64,000 nt of DNA from Coprobacter secundus. GTDB taxonomy: Bacteria; Bacteroidota; Bacteroidia; Bacteroidales; Coprobacteraceae. The translations under genes and the position numbers were made by a program. Shown piece by piece: positions 37,401-45,960 of the stretch; the stretch's first letter is position 1; every line of letters starts with the position of its first letter. The notes beneath the pieces are model-generated. The model was not told the origin of the DNA. It saw nothing but the letters and a program-made list of their open reading frames with translations, and did no database searches. The stretch lies in contig JTDA01000002.1 of the NCBI GenBank assembly GCA_000803105.1, forward strand, positions 1 to 64,000, in the 5' to 3' direction.

Positions 37401-37827
37401 GTTTTCCAATGAATACATCCCTAATGTCTCAGAACGAATTTCCCTCTATCAGGAGCTCGACAACATGGAAAAAGAAAGTGATATACAACAATTCACATCA
37501 AAACTCGAAGACCGATTTGGCCGTATTCCAGAAGAAGGTAAAGAGCTTATTCGAGTAGTACGTCTAAGACAATTAGCCAAACAACTGGGTATGGAAAAAA
37601 TTGTTTTAAAACAAGGAAAGATGATACTGTTTTTCGTTTCTGATTCACATATCCGTTACTTCCAGTCAACCGCTTTCGGTAAAGTTATCTGTTACCTGCA
37701 AAAAAATCCTCGACAATGTCAATTACGTGAAATAAAGGAGAAACGATCTATGGTAATATCAAATATTAATACTGTAGAAAACGCTGTTTCAGTATTAAAT
37801 GATATATTGCACCAAGAATCAATATAA
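34477..37827 (+). CDS. mfd: Transcription-repair coupling factor
   Basis: A 1116-residue ATP-dependent translocase that removes stalled RNA polymerase at DNA damage and recruits UvrA. The N-terminal part is UvrB-like; the RNA-polymerase-interaction domain begins near residue 430 (ETGDYIVHVDHGVGKFGG). The RecG-like motor has Walker A GDVGFGKTE, the IIDEEQKFG box, TMSATPIPRTL and the helicase motif QLRGRVGRSNKKAF. The C-terminal TRCF domain starts near residue 975. The coding sequence carries three long A-runs (A9 at 34552-34560, A9 at 34911-34919, A10 at 35359-35368). It has its own promoter. Confidence 0.95.
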   Translation: MDTEQLYTLFNTPARIKALQHFISDKKKGTLHINGLQGSAAALLFSSLLSSNRHFILVANDLEEAGYLYHDLVQIKGETSILFFPSGYKRAIKYGQSDSANEILRTEALNRLQEKNKALIIVTYPEALAEKVVKADLLNQKTLRLKKNEYIESTVVADTLFEYGFERVDYVYEPGQYAVRGSILDVYSFSNELPYRIDFFGDEIESIRTFDIETQLSNEQLDNISIIPNMSENGIFGESLPEFIDESVIWAFHDFTFSVNKIEAITNGAISPQLLIAEEGDINAIKKIINPVKFKKKILEFKRIEFGSRTQTTYSAILHIECQPQPIYHKNFNLVSDSFKNLIAEGYSLYILSDSEKQIERLQNIFKDRKDNIKFTPILKTLHEGFIDKEQKICFFTDHQLFDRFHKYNLKSEKARSGKLALTLKELNQFETGDYIVHVDHGVGKFGGLIHTEINGKMQEVIKLIYQNDDILFVSIHALHKLAKYRGKEGEPPRINKLGTGAWERMKEKTKSKMKDIARDLIKLYAKRREEKGHAYPPDSFLQQELEASFIYEDTPDQLKSTAEVKQDMEQEQPMDRLICGDVGFGKTEIAIRAAFKAACDNKQVAVLVPTTVLAFQHYKTFADRLKDFPVKIDYLSRARKSSDIRKIIQELSEGKIDILIGTHRIIGKDVKFKDLGLLIIDEEQKFGVAVKEKLKQMKVNVDTLTMSATPIPRTLQFSLMGARDLSVITTPPPNRYPIQTEVHGFNEDIIKEAINFEMSRNGQVFIVNNRIQQIDELATLVHRLVPDARICTGHGQMEPDRLEQTIIDFANYDYDVLIATTIIESGIDIPNTNTIIINNAQNFGLSELHQLRGRVGRSNKKAFCYLLTPPLHTLSTDARRRLQAIESFSELGSGVHIAMQDLDIRGAGNLLGAEQSGFIADLGYETYQKVLKEAVEELKNEEFSELYNDENNKHTNENEIFVTDCIIESDLELLFSNEYIPNVSERISLYQELDNMEKESDIQQFTSKLEDRFGRIPEEGKELIRVVRLRQLAKQLGMEKIVLKQGKMILFFVSDSHIRYFQSTAFGKVICYLQKNPRQCQLREIKEKRSMVISNINTVENAVSVLNDILHQESI

Positions 37828-37878
37828 AACCGAAACTTGCTGCGGCAATCGCCCCCCTCTTTCTTCTATTATCTGTAA

Positions 37879-38481
37879 CTATACATCAATGAACCTCAAT
37901 GATTCAACTTTTGATAGGCGGTTACGTAAATACGCCATTTCTGTACGACGTATACGTAATGTCACATCACAATCCATGTCAAAATATTGCGATATAATAG
38001 TTACATTGTTTTCCTTTATTATATGCATAACATCATTTAAGAAAGGATATTCAAAACAAATGCGTATATCATCTTCAACTAAACATTCTATGATTTCATT
38101 TGCACGAATAGCTTCGGCTGCAGCTTCACGATATGCAACAATAAGTCCACTCGTTCCTAACTTTATCCCTCCAAAATAACGAATTACGATAATTAATATA
38201 TTGGTCAAACCAAAAGAATTTATTTGTCCTAATATTGGCTTCCCTGCTGTACCAGAAGGTTCCCCATTATCATTCGACCTGAAATCTTTACGTTCATATC
38301 CCAACATATAAGCCCAACATACATGCCGTGCATCATAATATTTTTTCTGATAAAGCCCAATATATTCTTTGACTTCTTCAACTGTAGATACCGGAATAGC
38401 AAAAGAGATAAACTTACTCATCTTCTCTTTATAAAGACCCTCAGACAAACACGCTATTGTTTTATAGACATCTTCCATCAC
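37879..38481 (-). CDS. YigZ/IMPACT-family protein
   Basis: A 200-residue member of the UPF0029/IMPACT family; bacterial YigZ proteins have a two-domain fold and an unsettled role, possibly in translation control. The signature is visible in the middle: RSNDNGEPSGTAGKPIL followed by IVIRYFGGIKLGTSGL, the most conserved segments. The C-terminal about 70 residues form a small ferredoxin-like domain. It converges on mfd, with 51 bp between the ends and no clear terminator. Confidence 0.88.
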   Translation of the reverse strand: MMEDVYKTIACLSEGLYKEKMSKFISFAIPVSTVEEVKEYIGLYQKKYYDARHVCWAYMLGYERKDFRSNDNGEPSGTAGKPILGQINSFGLTNILIIVIRYFGGIKLGTSGLIVAYREAAAEAIRANEIIECLVEDDIRICFEYPFLNDVMHIIKENNVTIISQYFDMDCDVTLRIRRTEMAYLRNRLSKVESLRFIDV

Positions 38482-38598
38482 AATACAAAAATATGAAAGA
38501 GTTAGCAGAAGTCCAAATATCCCATTTTTTAAGCCAATTATTTTCTTCTATGGATACCTTATTTTATCAGATTTTCTTATTTTTCCAATTTGCTTTTT

Positions 38599-39888
38599 TC
38601 AAATAAAAAACGAAATGGATAATGTCACTATCCAATAAATATATTCAACAAACCAACAATATTGAACGGATGGCCTCCACCAAAAAATAATAAAATAAAT
38701 AGCCAAAAGATATACCCCCGCTGTAATCATTTCTATTAAAAAGGTCGACTTAGTATTACCTGTTCCCGCAACAGTATTAAAAAATATACTTCCCGGTACT
38801 GTAATAAGGTAATACAGTACCATGGTAAACAAAGACGGAATACTTTCCTTTATCAATGCTTCATTATCTGTATAAATGTGTAATAAAAGAGTTGGCTGCA
38901 CAAACACAAAAAACATTAAGGGTATAATAATCATATAACATATTCGTATAATACGCCTTGCTATGGGCATCACTTCTTGAGGACGTCCAGCACCCATTGC
39001 ATTACTAACCAAAGTACAAGACGTCGCAGCAAAAGCATTTACCGGCATAAAAAATATAGTAGAAACACTACGCACAATATTTGCAATAGCCAAAGATCGT
39101 TCACCCAAATGCTCAATAGCTACAAAAAATATAAACCATGTAATTATCGGCAAAAAAAATTGTATCATAGTCCATATAGAAACACTTAATACCCGCACAA
39201 TAACTTTAGGGTCAAAACCCGAAATATTAAAAAAAGCATACTTTTCCCCATCTACCTTCATACCGGTATATAACATAAAAAATATAACCGAAATAAATTC
39301 TGATAAAACTGACCCCAAGGCCGCTCCAGCAATTCCCATCTCCGGGCAACCGAATTTCCCAAACACAAGCATATAATTAAGAGCAATATTTGCCAAAGCC
39401 ATTATAACAGCATTGACTGTAAGAATTCGAGTCTGAGTAATACCCACATAAAATGCTCGAAACATGGCAGCAACAAAAGAAAAAAATAAACCAAAAATTC
39501 GATAGTCAAGAAATTCTATTGTTGCGCTATAAATAGCTTCAGAACTAATCATCCAATGCAAAAACCAAGGAGCACAAATATCATTTATCCCAAACAATAA
39601 TGCTGCTAATAAAATCATAAAAAATGTGCTCTGTAACATTATACTTCCAATAGCAGAATATCGGCCCTCACCATTACGTCGTGCCATCAGTATCTGTGCT
39701 CCAGTACTAAACCCAAAACCAATCATATACACAGACATATAATATACTCCTGCTAAAGCTGAAGCTCCTAACTCTATTTCTCCTACCCGCCCTAAAAAAG
39801 CTGTATCAGTAATATTTATAAGGTTTTGTACTACCAAACTAATAAGGATAGGATAAGCTACTCGCCATATTTCTTTTTTAGTAAACAC
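38599..39888 (-). CDS. MATE-family efflux transporter
   Basis: Inner-membrane multidrug/Na+ or H+ antiporter of 429 residues with about 12 hydrophobic segments. The N-terminus (KKEIWRVAYPILISLVVQNL, TDTAFLGRVGEIELGASALA) and the second-half repeat are characteristic of the DinF-like branch. The C-terminus is short: the reading frame stops after SISFFI, where relatives usually end in a charged tail. A one-base shift at the T6/A6 run (38605-38610) would read SISFLFEKSKLEK before a stop, so a small frameshift or sequencing slip is possible. It stands alone. Confidence 0.88.
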   Translation of the reverse strand: MFTKKEIWRVAYPILISLVVQNLINITDTAFLGRVGEIELGASALAGVYYMSVYMIGFGFSTGAQILMARRNGEGRYSAIGSIMLQSTFFMILLAALLFGINDICAPWFLHWMISSEAIYSATIEFLDYRIFGLFFSFVAAMFRAFYVGITQTRILTVNAVIMALANIALNYMLVFGKFGCPEMGIAGAALGSVLSEFISVIFFMLYTGMKVDGEKYAFFNISGFDPKVIVRVLSVSIWTMIQFFLPIITWFIFFVAIEHLGERSLAIANIVRSVSTIFFMPVNAFAATSCTLVSNAMGAGRPQEVMPIARRIIRICYMIIIPLMFFVFVQPTLLLHIYTDNEALIKESIPSLFTMVLYYLITVPGSIFFNTVAGTGNTKSTFLIEMITAGVYLLAIYFIIFWWRPSVQYCWFVEYIYWIVTLSISFFI

Positions 39889-40044
39889 AATCTTATTTAG
39901 TTAAAAAATTAGATAGAAATGATTAAACCTCATTATACAAAATAAGTCCAACAATTAAATCATTCTATAATAAACATTATATTCTAATTATCTTTCCCAG
40001 ATATAAATATTTCTACTTTTATTATATGAAAACAGAAAACAAAA

Positions 40045-40062
40045 CCCACCTATACAAGTGGG
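40045..40062 (-). terminator. Possible terminator after panD
   Basis: A short GC stem (CCCAC 40045-40049, GTGGG 40058-40062, 8-nt loop), followed on the minus strand by TTTTGTTTTC. It lies about 60 bp after the panD stop. The stem is short, so confidence is limited. Confidence 0.45.
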
Positions 40063-40120
40063 CTTCTAATATATCCATGCTCTCTCAACAATCTTTTCTT
40101 CTATAATAGAAAAAAATTAT

Positions 40121-40471
40121 TCAGATTAATTTATTTGTTGTAGTATCTGGAAATATAACTGTAGGCGTAAATGTCTTAGCTTCTTCAAAATCCATCATAG
40201 CATACGACATAATAATAACAATATCTCCTGGCTGAACCTTACGGGCAGCAGCTCCGTTCAAACAAACCATGCCAGATCCCCGCTCCCCCTTAATGACATA
40301 CGTAGAAAAACGTTCTCCGTTATTATTATTTACAATATATACTTTTTCATTAGCTATAATATTGGCAGCATCCATAAGATCTTCGTCAATCGTAATACTA
40401 CCTATATAATTCAGATCAGCCTGTGTAACTGTAACCCGATGTATTTTAGATTTTACAACTTCTACCAACAT
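40121..40471 (-). CDS. panD: Aspartate 1-decarboxylase
   Basis: Converts L-aspartate to beta-alanine for pantothenate synthesis. A 116-residue pro-enzyme with the self-cleavage site in LNYIGSITID (Gly-Ser bond, Ser becoming the pyruvoyl group), the active-site Lys and Arg region MLVEVVKSKIHRVTVT, and NGAAARKVQPGDIVII. It follows panC by 31 bp on the same strand, so the two enzymes that make and use beta-alanine are cotranscribed. Confidence 0.95.
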   Translation of the reverse strand: MLVEVVKSKIHRVTVTQADLNYIGSITIDEDLMDAANIIANEKVYIVNNNNGERFSTYVIKGERGSGMVCLNGAAARKVQPGDIVIIMSYAMMDFEEAKTFTPTVIFPDTTTNKLI

Positions 40472-40502
40472 AATTCTATTTCAATAATTTCCATGCCATC
40501 TA

Positions 40503-41348
40503 TCAACGATGGTAAATAACATTATCTATCAAACGTACCTCTCCACAATACACTGTGACGCATCCAACAACATAATCTGTTTGGTCCCAACTTTCTACCG
40601 GTAGCAGAGTACGCCCATCAACTATTTCATAATATTCGACCTCCAATCCGTCAACAGCATTTATCGTATCTACTACAAAAGCAAGTGTCTCTGCAACAGT
40701 ATGATTTTGAGCAAAGGTACGACTTTTAAACAATGTAGCAGAAATATTTAATGCATTTTTTCTTTGTTCCGGAGTCAATCTACGGTTGCGGCTACTAAGA
40801 GCCAAACCATCTTCTTCTCTAACAATCGGACAGTCAACAATTTCTACCGGAGAATTTATCAATTTCACCATCGAACGAATAACTGCAATCTGTTGAAAAT
40901 CTTTTTCTCCAAAATAAGCCCGGTCAGGGGTGACTGCATAAAATAATTTACTTACAATCTGAGCCACTCCATTAAAATGACCTGGACGATATTTCCCTTC
41001 CATCACTTCCGCTACAGGGCCAAGCTCAAACACCCGGGTATCTTCTTCCGGATACATTTCCTCTACAGATGGAACAAAAGCAATAGTACAACCTACCGAG
41101 CGTAACAATTCACAGTCAGCCTCCAACGTTCGAGGGTAATGTAATAAATCATTTTTATCATTAAACTGTGTAGGATTTACAAAAATACTTACTACACAAC
41201 AATCATTTTCAACGACACAACGTCTCACTAACTGTAAATGTCCATTATGCAGTGCTCCCATAGTAGGGACTAGACCTACTTTACCTCCATTAGCCTTAAC
41301 TGCAACTATTTTTCGCTGCAAATCAGCTATTTTAGTAATTATTTCCAT
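40503..41348 (-). CDS. panC: Pantothenate synthetase
   Basis: Ligates pantoate and beta-alanine with ATP through a pantoyl-adenylate. A 281-residue protein with the HIGH-type motif in PTMGALHNGHLQLVRR, FVNPTQFNDKNDLLHYPRTL, RPGHFNGVAQIVSKLF, YFGEKDFQQ, and the KMSKS-like region in LALSSRNRRL. First gene of panC-panD. It is divergent from the GT5-like gene with 370 bp between. Confidence 0.95.
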   Translation of the reverse strand: MEIITKIADLQRKIVAVKANGGKVGLVPTMGALHNGHLQLVRRCVVENDCCVVSIFVNPTQFNDKNDLLHYPRTLEADCELLRSVGCTIAFVPSVEEMYPEEDTRVFELGPVAEVMEGKYRPGHFNGVAQIVSKLFYAVTPDRAYFGEKDFQQIAVIRSMVKLINSPVEIVDCPIVREEDGLALSSRNRRLTPEQRKNALNISATLFKSRTFAQNHTVAETLAFVVDTINAVDGLEVEYYEIVDGRTLLPVESWDQTDYVVGCVTVYCGEVRLIDNVIYHR

Positions 41349-41718
41349 CTTGCTTTTTTTAAAATCGGATGCAAAAGAAGCAAATAAAACCCAAATGACG
41401 AAGTATTCTACTAAAAAATATTATACAAAATACAATTTTCTATTTACTATTTTGGCAAATAAGGTGTTCCAAAAAGAAAAACAACTTCAAAATCTTCTTT
41501 AGTAAAAATCTCAAAAAATTCTTGTTATAAAAAACATCATCTTTTTACAATCCTTATTTTAATCATATATTTAAATACTTAATCACAATTTATCACACAA
41601 TCATAAAAAATGGGCTTTATTACTTTCTTGCATGTTAATACTTCTAATATTTGGAGATTTACGATAATTTTTTTATTATCTTTGCAAAATAATTATAGAG
41701 ATAAGAGGACTTAGACAG
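41349..41718. other. Divergent intergenic region between panC and the GT5-like gene
   Basis: AT-rich region of 370 bp with no credible ORF. The only promoter-like element is TATCTTTG at 41677-41684 for the plus-strand gene, with TTTG at 41650-41653 (23 bp spacing, longer than ideal). No panC promoter was recognised. Confidence 0.45.
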
Positions 41719-42543
41719 ATGAAAGCCAATAAGGTATTATTTATTACACAAGAAATTACTCCGTATTTACCGGAATCAGAAATCGCCACCATCTGCCGGA
41801 ATCTACCACAAGGAATCCAGGAAAGAGGACGAGAAATACGCACTTTCATGCCCAAGTATGGCAACATTAACGAACGCAGAAATCAACTACACGAAGTTAT
41901 CCGCCTGTCAGGTATGAACCTAATTATAGATGATACCGACCATCCGCTTATAATTAAGGTTGCCTCTATCCAAGCAGCCCGTATGCAAGTATATTTTATC
42001 GATAATGATGACTATTTCCAGAGAAAATTTACAATAGAAGATGAAAATGGCGTCGAATTCGAAGATAACGATGAACGTAGTATATTCTATGTCCGTGGTG
42101 TTATGGAAACAGTAAAAAAACTACGTTGGGTCCCAGATATTATCCATTGTCACGGATGGATAACAGCATTAGCTCCTTTATATATTAAACGGGTATATGC
42201 AGAAGACCCTTCTTTCAGAAACTCAAAAATCGTATATTCTGTTTATGACAACGACTTTAAAATCCCTTTTAAAGCAGGATTTGCCAATAAATTGATACAG
42301 GATGAAATAAAATTATCAGATTTAAAATTCAAGCCTGAAGATTCGGTCGATTGTACGACTCTTACAAAACTGGCAATCGATTATTCTGACGGAATAATAC
42401 AAGCCAGTCAAACTATAAATCCTGATATACAAACTTATGCTCAATCGGCAGGAATTCCATTCCTCCCTTATCAAAATTCAGAAACATACATCGATGCATA
42501 TAATGATTTCTACGATGTGGTATGGGAAAATGCCAATAAATAA
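41719..42543 (+). CDS. GT5-like (glycogen/starch synthase N-terminal domain) protein
   Basis: A 274-residue protein resembling only the N-terminal Rossmann half of glycogen synthase (KVLFITQEITPYLPESEIA; IIHCHGWITALAPLYIK). The ADP-glucose-binding KxGGL motif of true synthases is replaced by PYLPESEI, and the C-terminal catalytic half is absent. I recall proteins of this size and sequence as common in Bacteroidota beside panC and a DUF4270 gene, so this is probably a natural short family rather than a broken gene. Catalysis is doubtful. It precedes the DUF4270 lipoprotein gene by 15 bp, an operon. Confidence 0.75.
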   Translation: MKANKVLFITQEITPYLPESEIATICRNLPQGIQERGREIRTFMPKYGNINERRNQLHEVIRLSGMNLIIDDTDHPLIIKVASIQAARMQVYFIDNDDYFQRKFTIEDENGVEFEDNDERSIFYVRGVMETVKKLRWVPDIIHCHGWITALAPLYIKRVYAEDPSFRNSKIVYSVYDNDFKIPFKAGFANKLIQDEIKLSDLKFKPEDSVDCTTLTKLAIDYSDGIIQASQTINPDIQTYAQSAGIPFLPYQNSETYIDAYNDFYDVVWENANK

Positions 42544-42558
42544 AAATTACAGGAAAAT

Positions 42559-44034
42559 ATGAAACTTAAATGGATACTTCCCCTTGCATTGATAACGGCA
42601 ATGGTTGCTTCATGTAATGATGATCTTAATCAAATAGGCTCTTCAATTGACGATACTGTTATATCCATAATAGAAGACTCCACTTTTAGTGAAAATCTTT
42701 CCATAAAATCTATTCCAAACGAAGCAATACCCAACAGGACCTTAACACAAATGTTAGGGGCAATGAATATTCCCGAGTATGGCTCCTTGCGTTCTGGATT
42801 CATGACACAATTAATTCCCTATAATGAATTAGACCTAGATGCAATATATCAAGATAAAATAGATTCACTTATTGTTACATTTACTTATAAAAGTGATGCA
42901 TTTATAGGTGACTCTTTAGCTCCTATGCAGGTAAGTGTATACGAACTCGATAAAGAATTACCAACGCGCTTATATAGCAATATAGACCCTGAAGCAGAAG
43001 GATATGTCGACTTATCCAAAGTTATAGGCCAATGCAGCTATTCCGCGTCTAATTTAAACATACCTGATTCTCTTTACTATGCAGGATACAAGACTATAGA
43101 AGTAAGATTATCTGACGAATTAAAAGACCGTCTATATAATGCTTATAAAGCAAATCCTGATCAAATGATGGATATTGACTATTTTAAAGAAATATTTCCA
43201 GGATTATATGCACGTAACACTTATGGTACAGGTTCCATATCCAACATCAGTGAAACCATCATGGGATGGTGTTACAAAAAGAAAGTGCGTGATTCAGAAG
43301 GAAATTTCATAACAATAAAAGATGATGAAGGAAATATTCTAAGAGATTCCGTTATTTCAACATCGACTGCCGGATATGTATTTACCAATGCTGTACCATC
43401 CATCAACTTAATACAAGCGAACGTTGCATCCAATATAGAAAAGGCTATAGCTCAAGGGAAGGTATATATACAAGGCCCGATAGGTTATGATGCAGAAATC
43501 AAATTTCCAACTCGTAAAATTATTGAAGCATATGAAAATGCCAAAAAAGATAAAGAAGATATCGTATGTTTGCTAAATGCTGTGACACTCTCTATACCAG
43601 TTGTCGATCCAGGAACAAACGAACATGGAGTTGTCCCTCCGCCTTACTTACTATTTATGCGTAAAGGGGGAAAAGTATATAATAGTGATAATGTGTTAGT
43701 AGAAACCAGTAAAAATATTTTCTTCAGCGATAAATTATTACCTGATAGTAAAAATTATTTCTACGCAACATATGATGCAACTAATCATGTGTACAATTTC
43801 GGGAATATCCGAGGTTTTATTACTAGCATTATGGAAAAAAATCCTAATACTGATAATCCTGATGCAAATGAAGATATGATATTAGTTCCTGTTGATATAA
43901 CAACAGAATCATCATCAAGTAGCAGTGCTGAAACAATCACTGCTATGACCCCATACATCGCCAAACCATCTCAGGTTGAATTAGATACAGAAAATATAAA
44001 AATAAAGCTTATATACAGTATCAAAAAATATTGA
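42559..44034 (+). CDS. DUF4270 lipoprotein
   Basis: A 491-residue lipoprotein of a Bacteroidota-specific family of unknown function. The signal peptide ends in the lipobox VAS-C19, followed by Asn and two Asp residues. The mature part is beta-rich, with a Ser-rich stretch (TTESSSSSAET) near the C-terminus. It is probably at the outer membrane, by analogy with other Bacteroidota lipoproteins. It lies 15 bp after the GT5-like gene. Confidence 0.8.
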   Translation: MKLKWILPLALITAMVASCNDDLNQIGSSIDDTVISIIEDSTFSENLSIKSIPNEAIPNRTLTQMLGAMNIPEYGSLRSGFMTQLIPYNELDLDAIYQDKIDSLIVTFTYKSDAFIGDSLAPMQVSVYELDKELPTRLYSNIDPEAEGYVDLSKVIGQCSYSASNLNIPDSLYYAGYKTIEVRLSDELKDRLYNAYKANPDQMMDIDYFKEIFPGLYARNTYGTGSISNISETIMGWCYKKKVRDSEGNFITIKDDEGNILRDSVISTSTAGYVFTNAVPSINLIQANVASNIEKAIAQGKVYIQGPIGYDAEIKFPTRKIIEAYENAKKDKEDIVCLLNAVTLSIPVVDPGTNEHGVVPPPYLLFMRKGGKVYNSDNVLVETSKNIFFSDKLLPDSKNYFYATYDATNHVYNFGNIRGFITSIMEKNPNTDNPDANEDMILVPVDITTESSSSSSAETITAMTPYIAKPSQVELDTENIKIKLIYSIKKY

Positions 44035-44095
44035 TATAAATCAACAAAAAGAAAAAATAGGTGTACCAAAAAGTGGTATTTTTCGAAAAAAGTAC

Positions 44096-44103
44096 TACAT
44101 TTG
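44096..44103 (+). promoter_or_regulatory. -7 box of the tRNA-Thr gene
   Basis: TACATTTG matches the -7 consensus and lies 10 bp before the first base of the tRNA. No TTG was found at the -33 position. Confidence 0.5.
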
Positions 44104-44113
44104 CACCGTTTTC

Positions 44114-44186
44114 GCCGCAATAGCTCAGTCGGTAGAGCGTTTCACTCGTAATGAAAAGGTCGCCGGTTCGATTCCGGCTTGCGGCT
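44114..44186 (+). tRNA. tRNA-Thr (anticodon CGT)
   Basis: Complete cloverleaf: acceptor GCCGCAA / TTGCGGC, D-arm GCTC...GAGC, anticodon stem TTTCA/TGAAA with loop CTCGTAA (anticodon CGT, codon ACG), variable loop AGGTC, T-arm GCCGG-TTCGATT-CCGGC and discriminator T. The CCA end is not encoded. A -7 promoter box lies just upstream and a terminator at 44215. Confidence 0.95.
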
Positions 44187-44214
44187 CAAGACAAAATAAA
44201 TTTATATATCAGAC

Positions 44215-44246
44215 AATTACGGTAAAAATCTACCGTAATTTTTTTA
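44215..44246 (+). terminator. Terminator after tRNA-Thr
   Basis: AATTACGGTA (44215-44224) and TACCGTAATT (44231-44240) form a perfect 10-bp stem with a 6-nt loop followed by TTTTTA. Confidence 0.8.
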
Positions 44247-44472
44247 TACTATAAAATTTTAGATGTTTTAATATTTGCTACACAAATATTATATAAAAAT
44301 TCGGTTTGCCTCCATTATTTCCTCCCAAAATGAGAATAATACAAATTTTGATTACAACTCCTGATATTAATTAAAAGTGATTCACTAATATATCATTTAA
44401 TATGAAATCAAAGGTAAAAATGAGAATAATAACCTAAAATTATAGCTATATTCTGTATTTATTTTTTATCAC

Positions 44473-44480
44473 TAAATTTG
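44473..44480 (+). promoter_or_regulatory. Possible -7 box of the nhaC-like gene
   Basis: TAAATTTG lies 48 bp before ATG 44529 and fits the -7 consensus. No clear -33 box is seen. The rest of 44247-44528 holds nothing else recognised. Confidence 0.35.
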
Positions 44481-44528
44481 CACTTTCTCCTTTAGATTTT
44501 TGTTATATGGTTTAAATGATTTGATTTT

Positions 44529-45839
44529 ATGAATAAAAAACAAGAAGACATTCTCAATATACAATGCAAACCCAGCTTATTTGCACTGAGTCCTTTATTC
44601 GTTTTTTTGAGTGTTTACCTTGTTACGTCTATCATAATAAACGATTTTTATAAAGTTCCTATAACTGTCGCTTTTCTGATATCGTCTGCTTTTTCAATCC
44701 TTATATCACGAGGTAAAACATTAAATGAGCGTATTGTACACTTCTCTGCGGGAGCCTCGAATGGAAATATTATGTTGATGATTTGGATTTTTATTTTAGC
44801 AGGAGCATTCGCCCAATCAGCTAAAAGCATGGGAGCCATTGATGCGACTGTAAATCTTACACTACAAATACTACCTAATAATCTATTATTAGCAGGAATG
44901 TTCATCGCAGCATGTTTCATATCCCTGTCTATTGGGACATCCGTAGGAACAATTGTAGCTCTAATTCCTGTCGCTGTCGGTATTGCTGAAAAGATTGGAG
45001 TAGATATTCCTTTTATTGTTGCAATTATTGCTGGAGGAGCATTCTTTGGAGATAATCTTTCCTTCATATCCGATACAACCATTGCTGCAACCAAAACTCA
45101 AGGGTGCCTGATGAAAGATAAATTTAAAGTAAATAGTATGATAGTAATACCAGCTGCGATACTTGTACTTATATATTATATTTTTTGCGGGACACAAGTA
45201 CATACACCAGTACAACCCGGTTCTGTACAATGGATAAAAGTACTTCCATATCTTGTTGTATTAGGTACAGCTATTGCAGGAATAAATGTAATGATAGTTC
45301 TTATCTTAGGCATCATTGTCACTGGCATTACTGGTATATTCACATCAGGATTTGACTTCTTTGGCTGGTTGGGAGCAATGGGTGAAGGTATATTAGGTAT
45401 GGGAGAACTCATTATCATCACACTAATGGCTGGAGGAATGCTTGAAATGATTCGGATTAATGGAGGGATAGCTTATATTATCAAGAAAATGACCCAAAAA
45501 GTAAAAAGCAAACGAGGCGCAGAACTCAGCATTGCCGGTTTGGTCAGTTTTGCTAATTTATGTACGGCCAATAATACTATAGCCATTATTACTGTAGGGG
45601 GGATAGCAAAGGACATCGCCGAAAAATTTCATGTTGATAAACGAAAATCAGCCAGTATACTCGATACTTTTTCTTGCCTTATACAAGGGATAATCCCTTA
45701 TGGAGCTCAAATGCTTATGGCTGCATCTCTGGCTGAAGTTTCCCCTCTTGAAATTATTCGTTACCTCTATTATCCTGTATTGATGGGTATTGCAGCATTA
45801 TTTGCAATTTTATTTCGTTATCCCAAACGATATTCATAA
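44529..45839 (+). CDS. NhaC-family Na+/H+ antiporter
   Basis: Inner-membrane protein of 436 residues with 11-12 hydrophobic segments, resembling the NhaC sodium:proton antiporter family. Typical features are the repeated SxGTSxGTI loop (SIGTSVGTIVALIPVA), AGGAFFGDNLSFISDTTIAA with conserved polar residues in the membrane, and LCTANNTIAII in the second half. Some relatives exchange organic anions such as malate and lactate, so the substrate is inferred from family. It stands alone downstream of the tRNA. Confidence 0.85.
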   Translation: MNKKQEDILNIQCKPSLFALSPLFVFLSVYLVTSIIINDFYKVPITVAFLISSAFSILISRGKTLNERIVHFSAGASNGNIMLMIWIFILAGAFAQSAKSMGAIDATVNLTLQILPNNLLLAGMFIAACFISLSIGTSVGTIVALIPVAVGIAEKIGVDIPFIVAIIAGGAFFGDNLSFISDTTIAATKTQGCLMKDKFKVNSMIVIPAAILVLIYYIFCGTQVHTPVQPGSVQWIKVLPYLVVLGTAIAGINVMIVLILGIIVTGITGIFTSGFDFFGWLGAMGEGILGMGELIIITLMAGGMLEMIRINGGIAYIIKKMTQKVKSKRGAELSIAGLVSFANLCTANNTIAIITVGGIAKDIAEKFHVDKRKSASILDTFSCLIQGIIPYGAQMLMAASLAEVSPLEIIRYLYYPVLMGIAALFAILFRYPKRYS

Positions 45840-45893
45840 TAAATATATTTTTCTCTTTCTGTTCATAAAACAATCTTATTGTATTTATTTTAG

Positions 45894-45901
45894 TACATTT
45901 G
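45894..45901 (+). promoter_or_regulatory. -7 box of the acyltransferase gene
   Basis: TACATTTG, with no clear -33. Its position would start transcription near 45908, just before the open frame that begins at 45913, which supports a translation start upstream of ATG 45961. Confidence 0.4.
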
Positions 45902-45960
45902 TATTATTATAAATATATATAAATAGACAATCTAATTATGAAATTCTAAGAGTAATTGCA

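Noticed and set aside
44648..45094. 148-residue ORF antisense to the NhaC-like gene
   Set aside because: Shadow of hydrophobic codons on the other strand; no domain, promoter or ribosome site.
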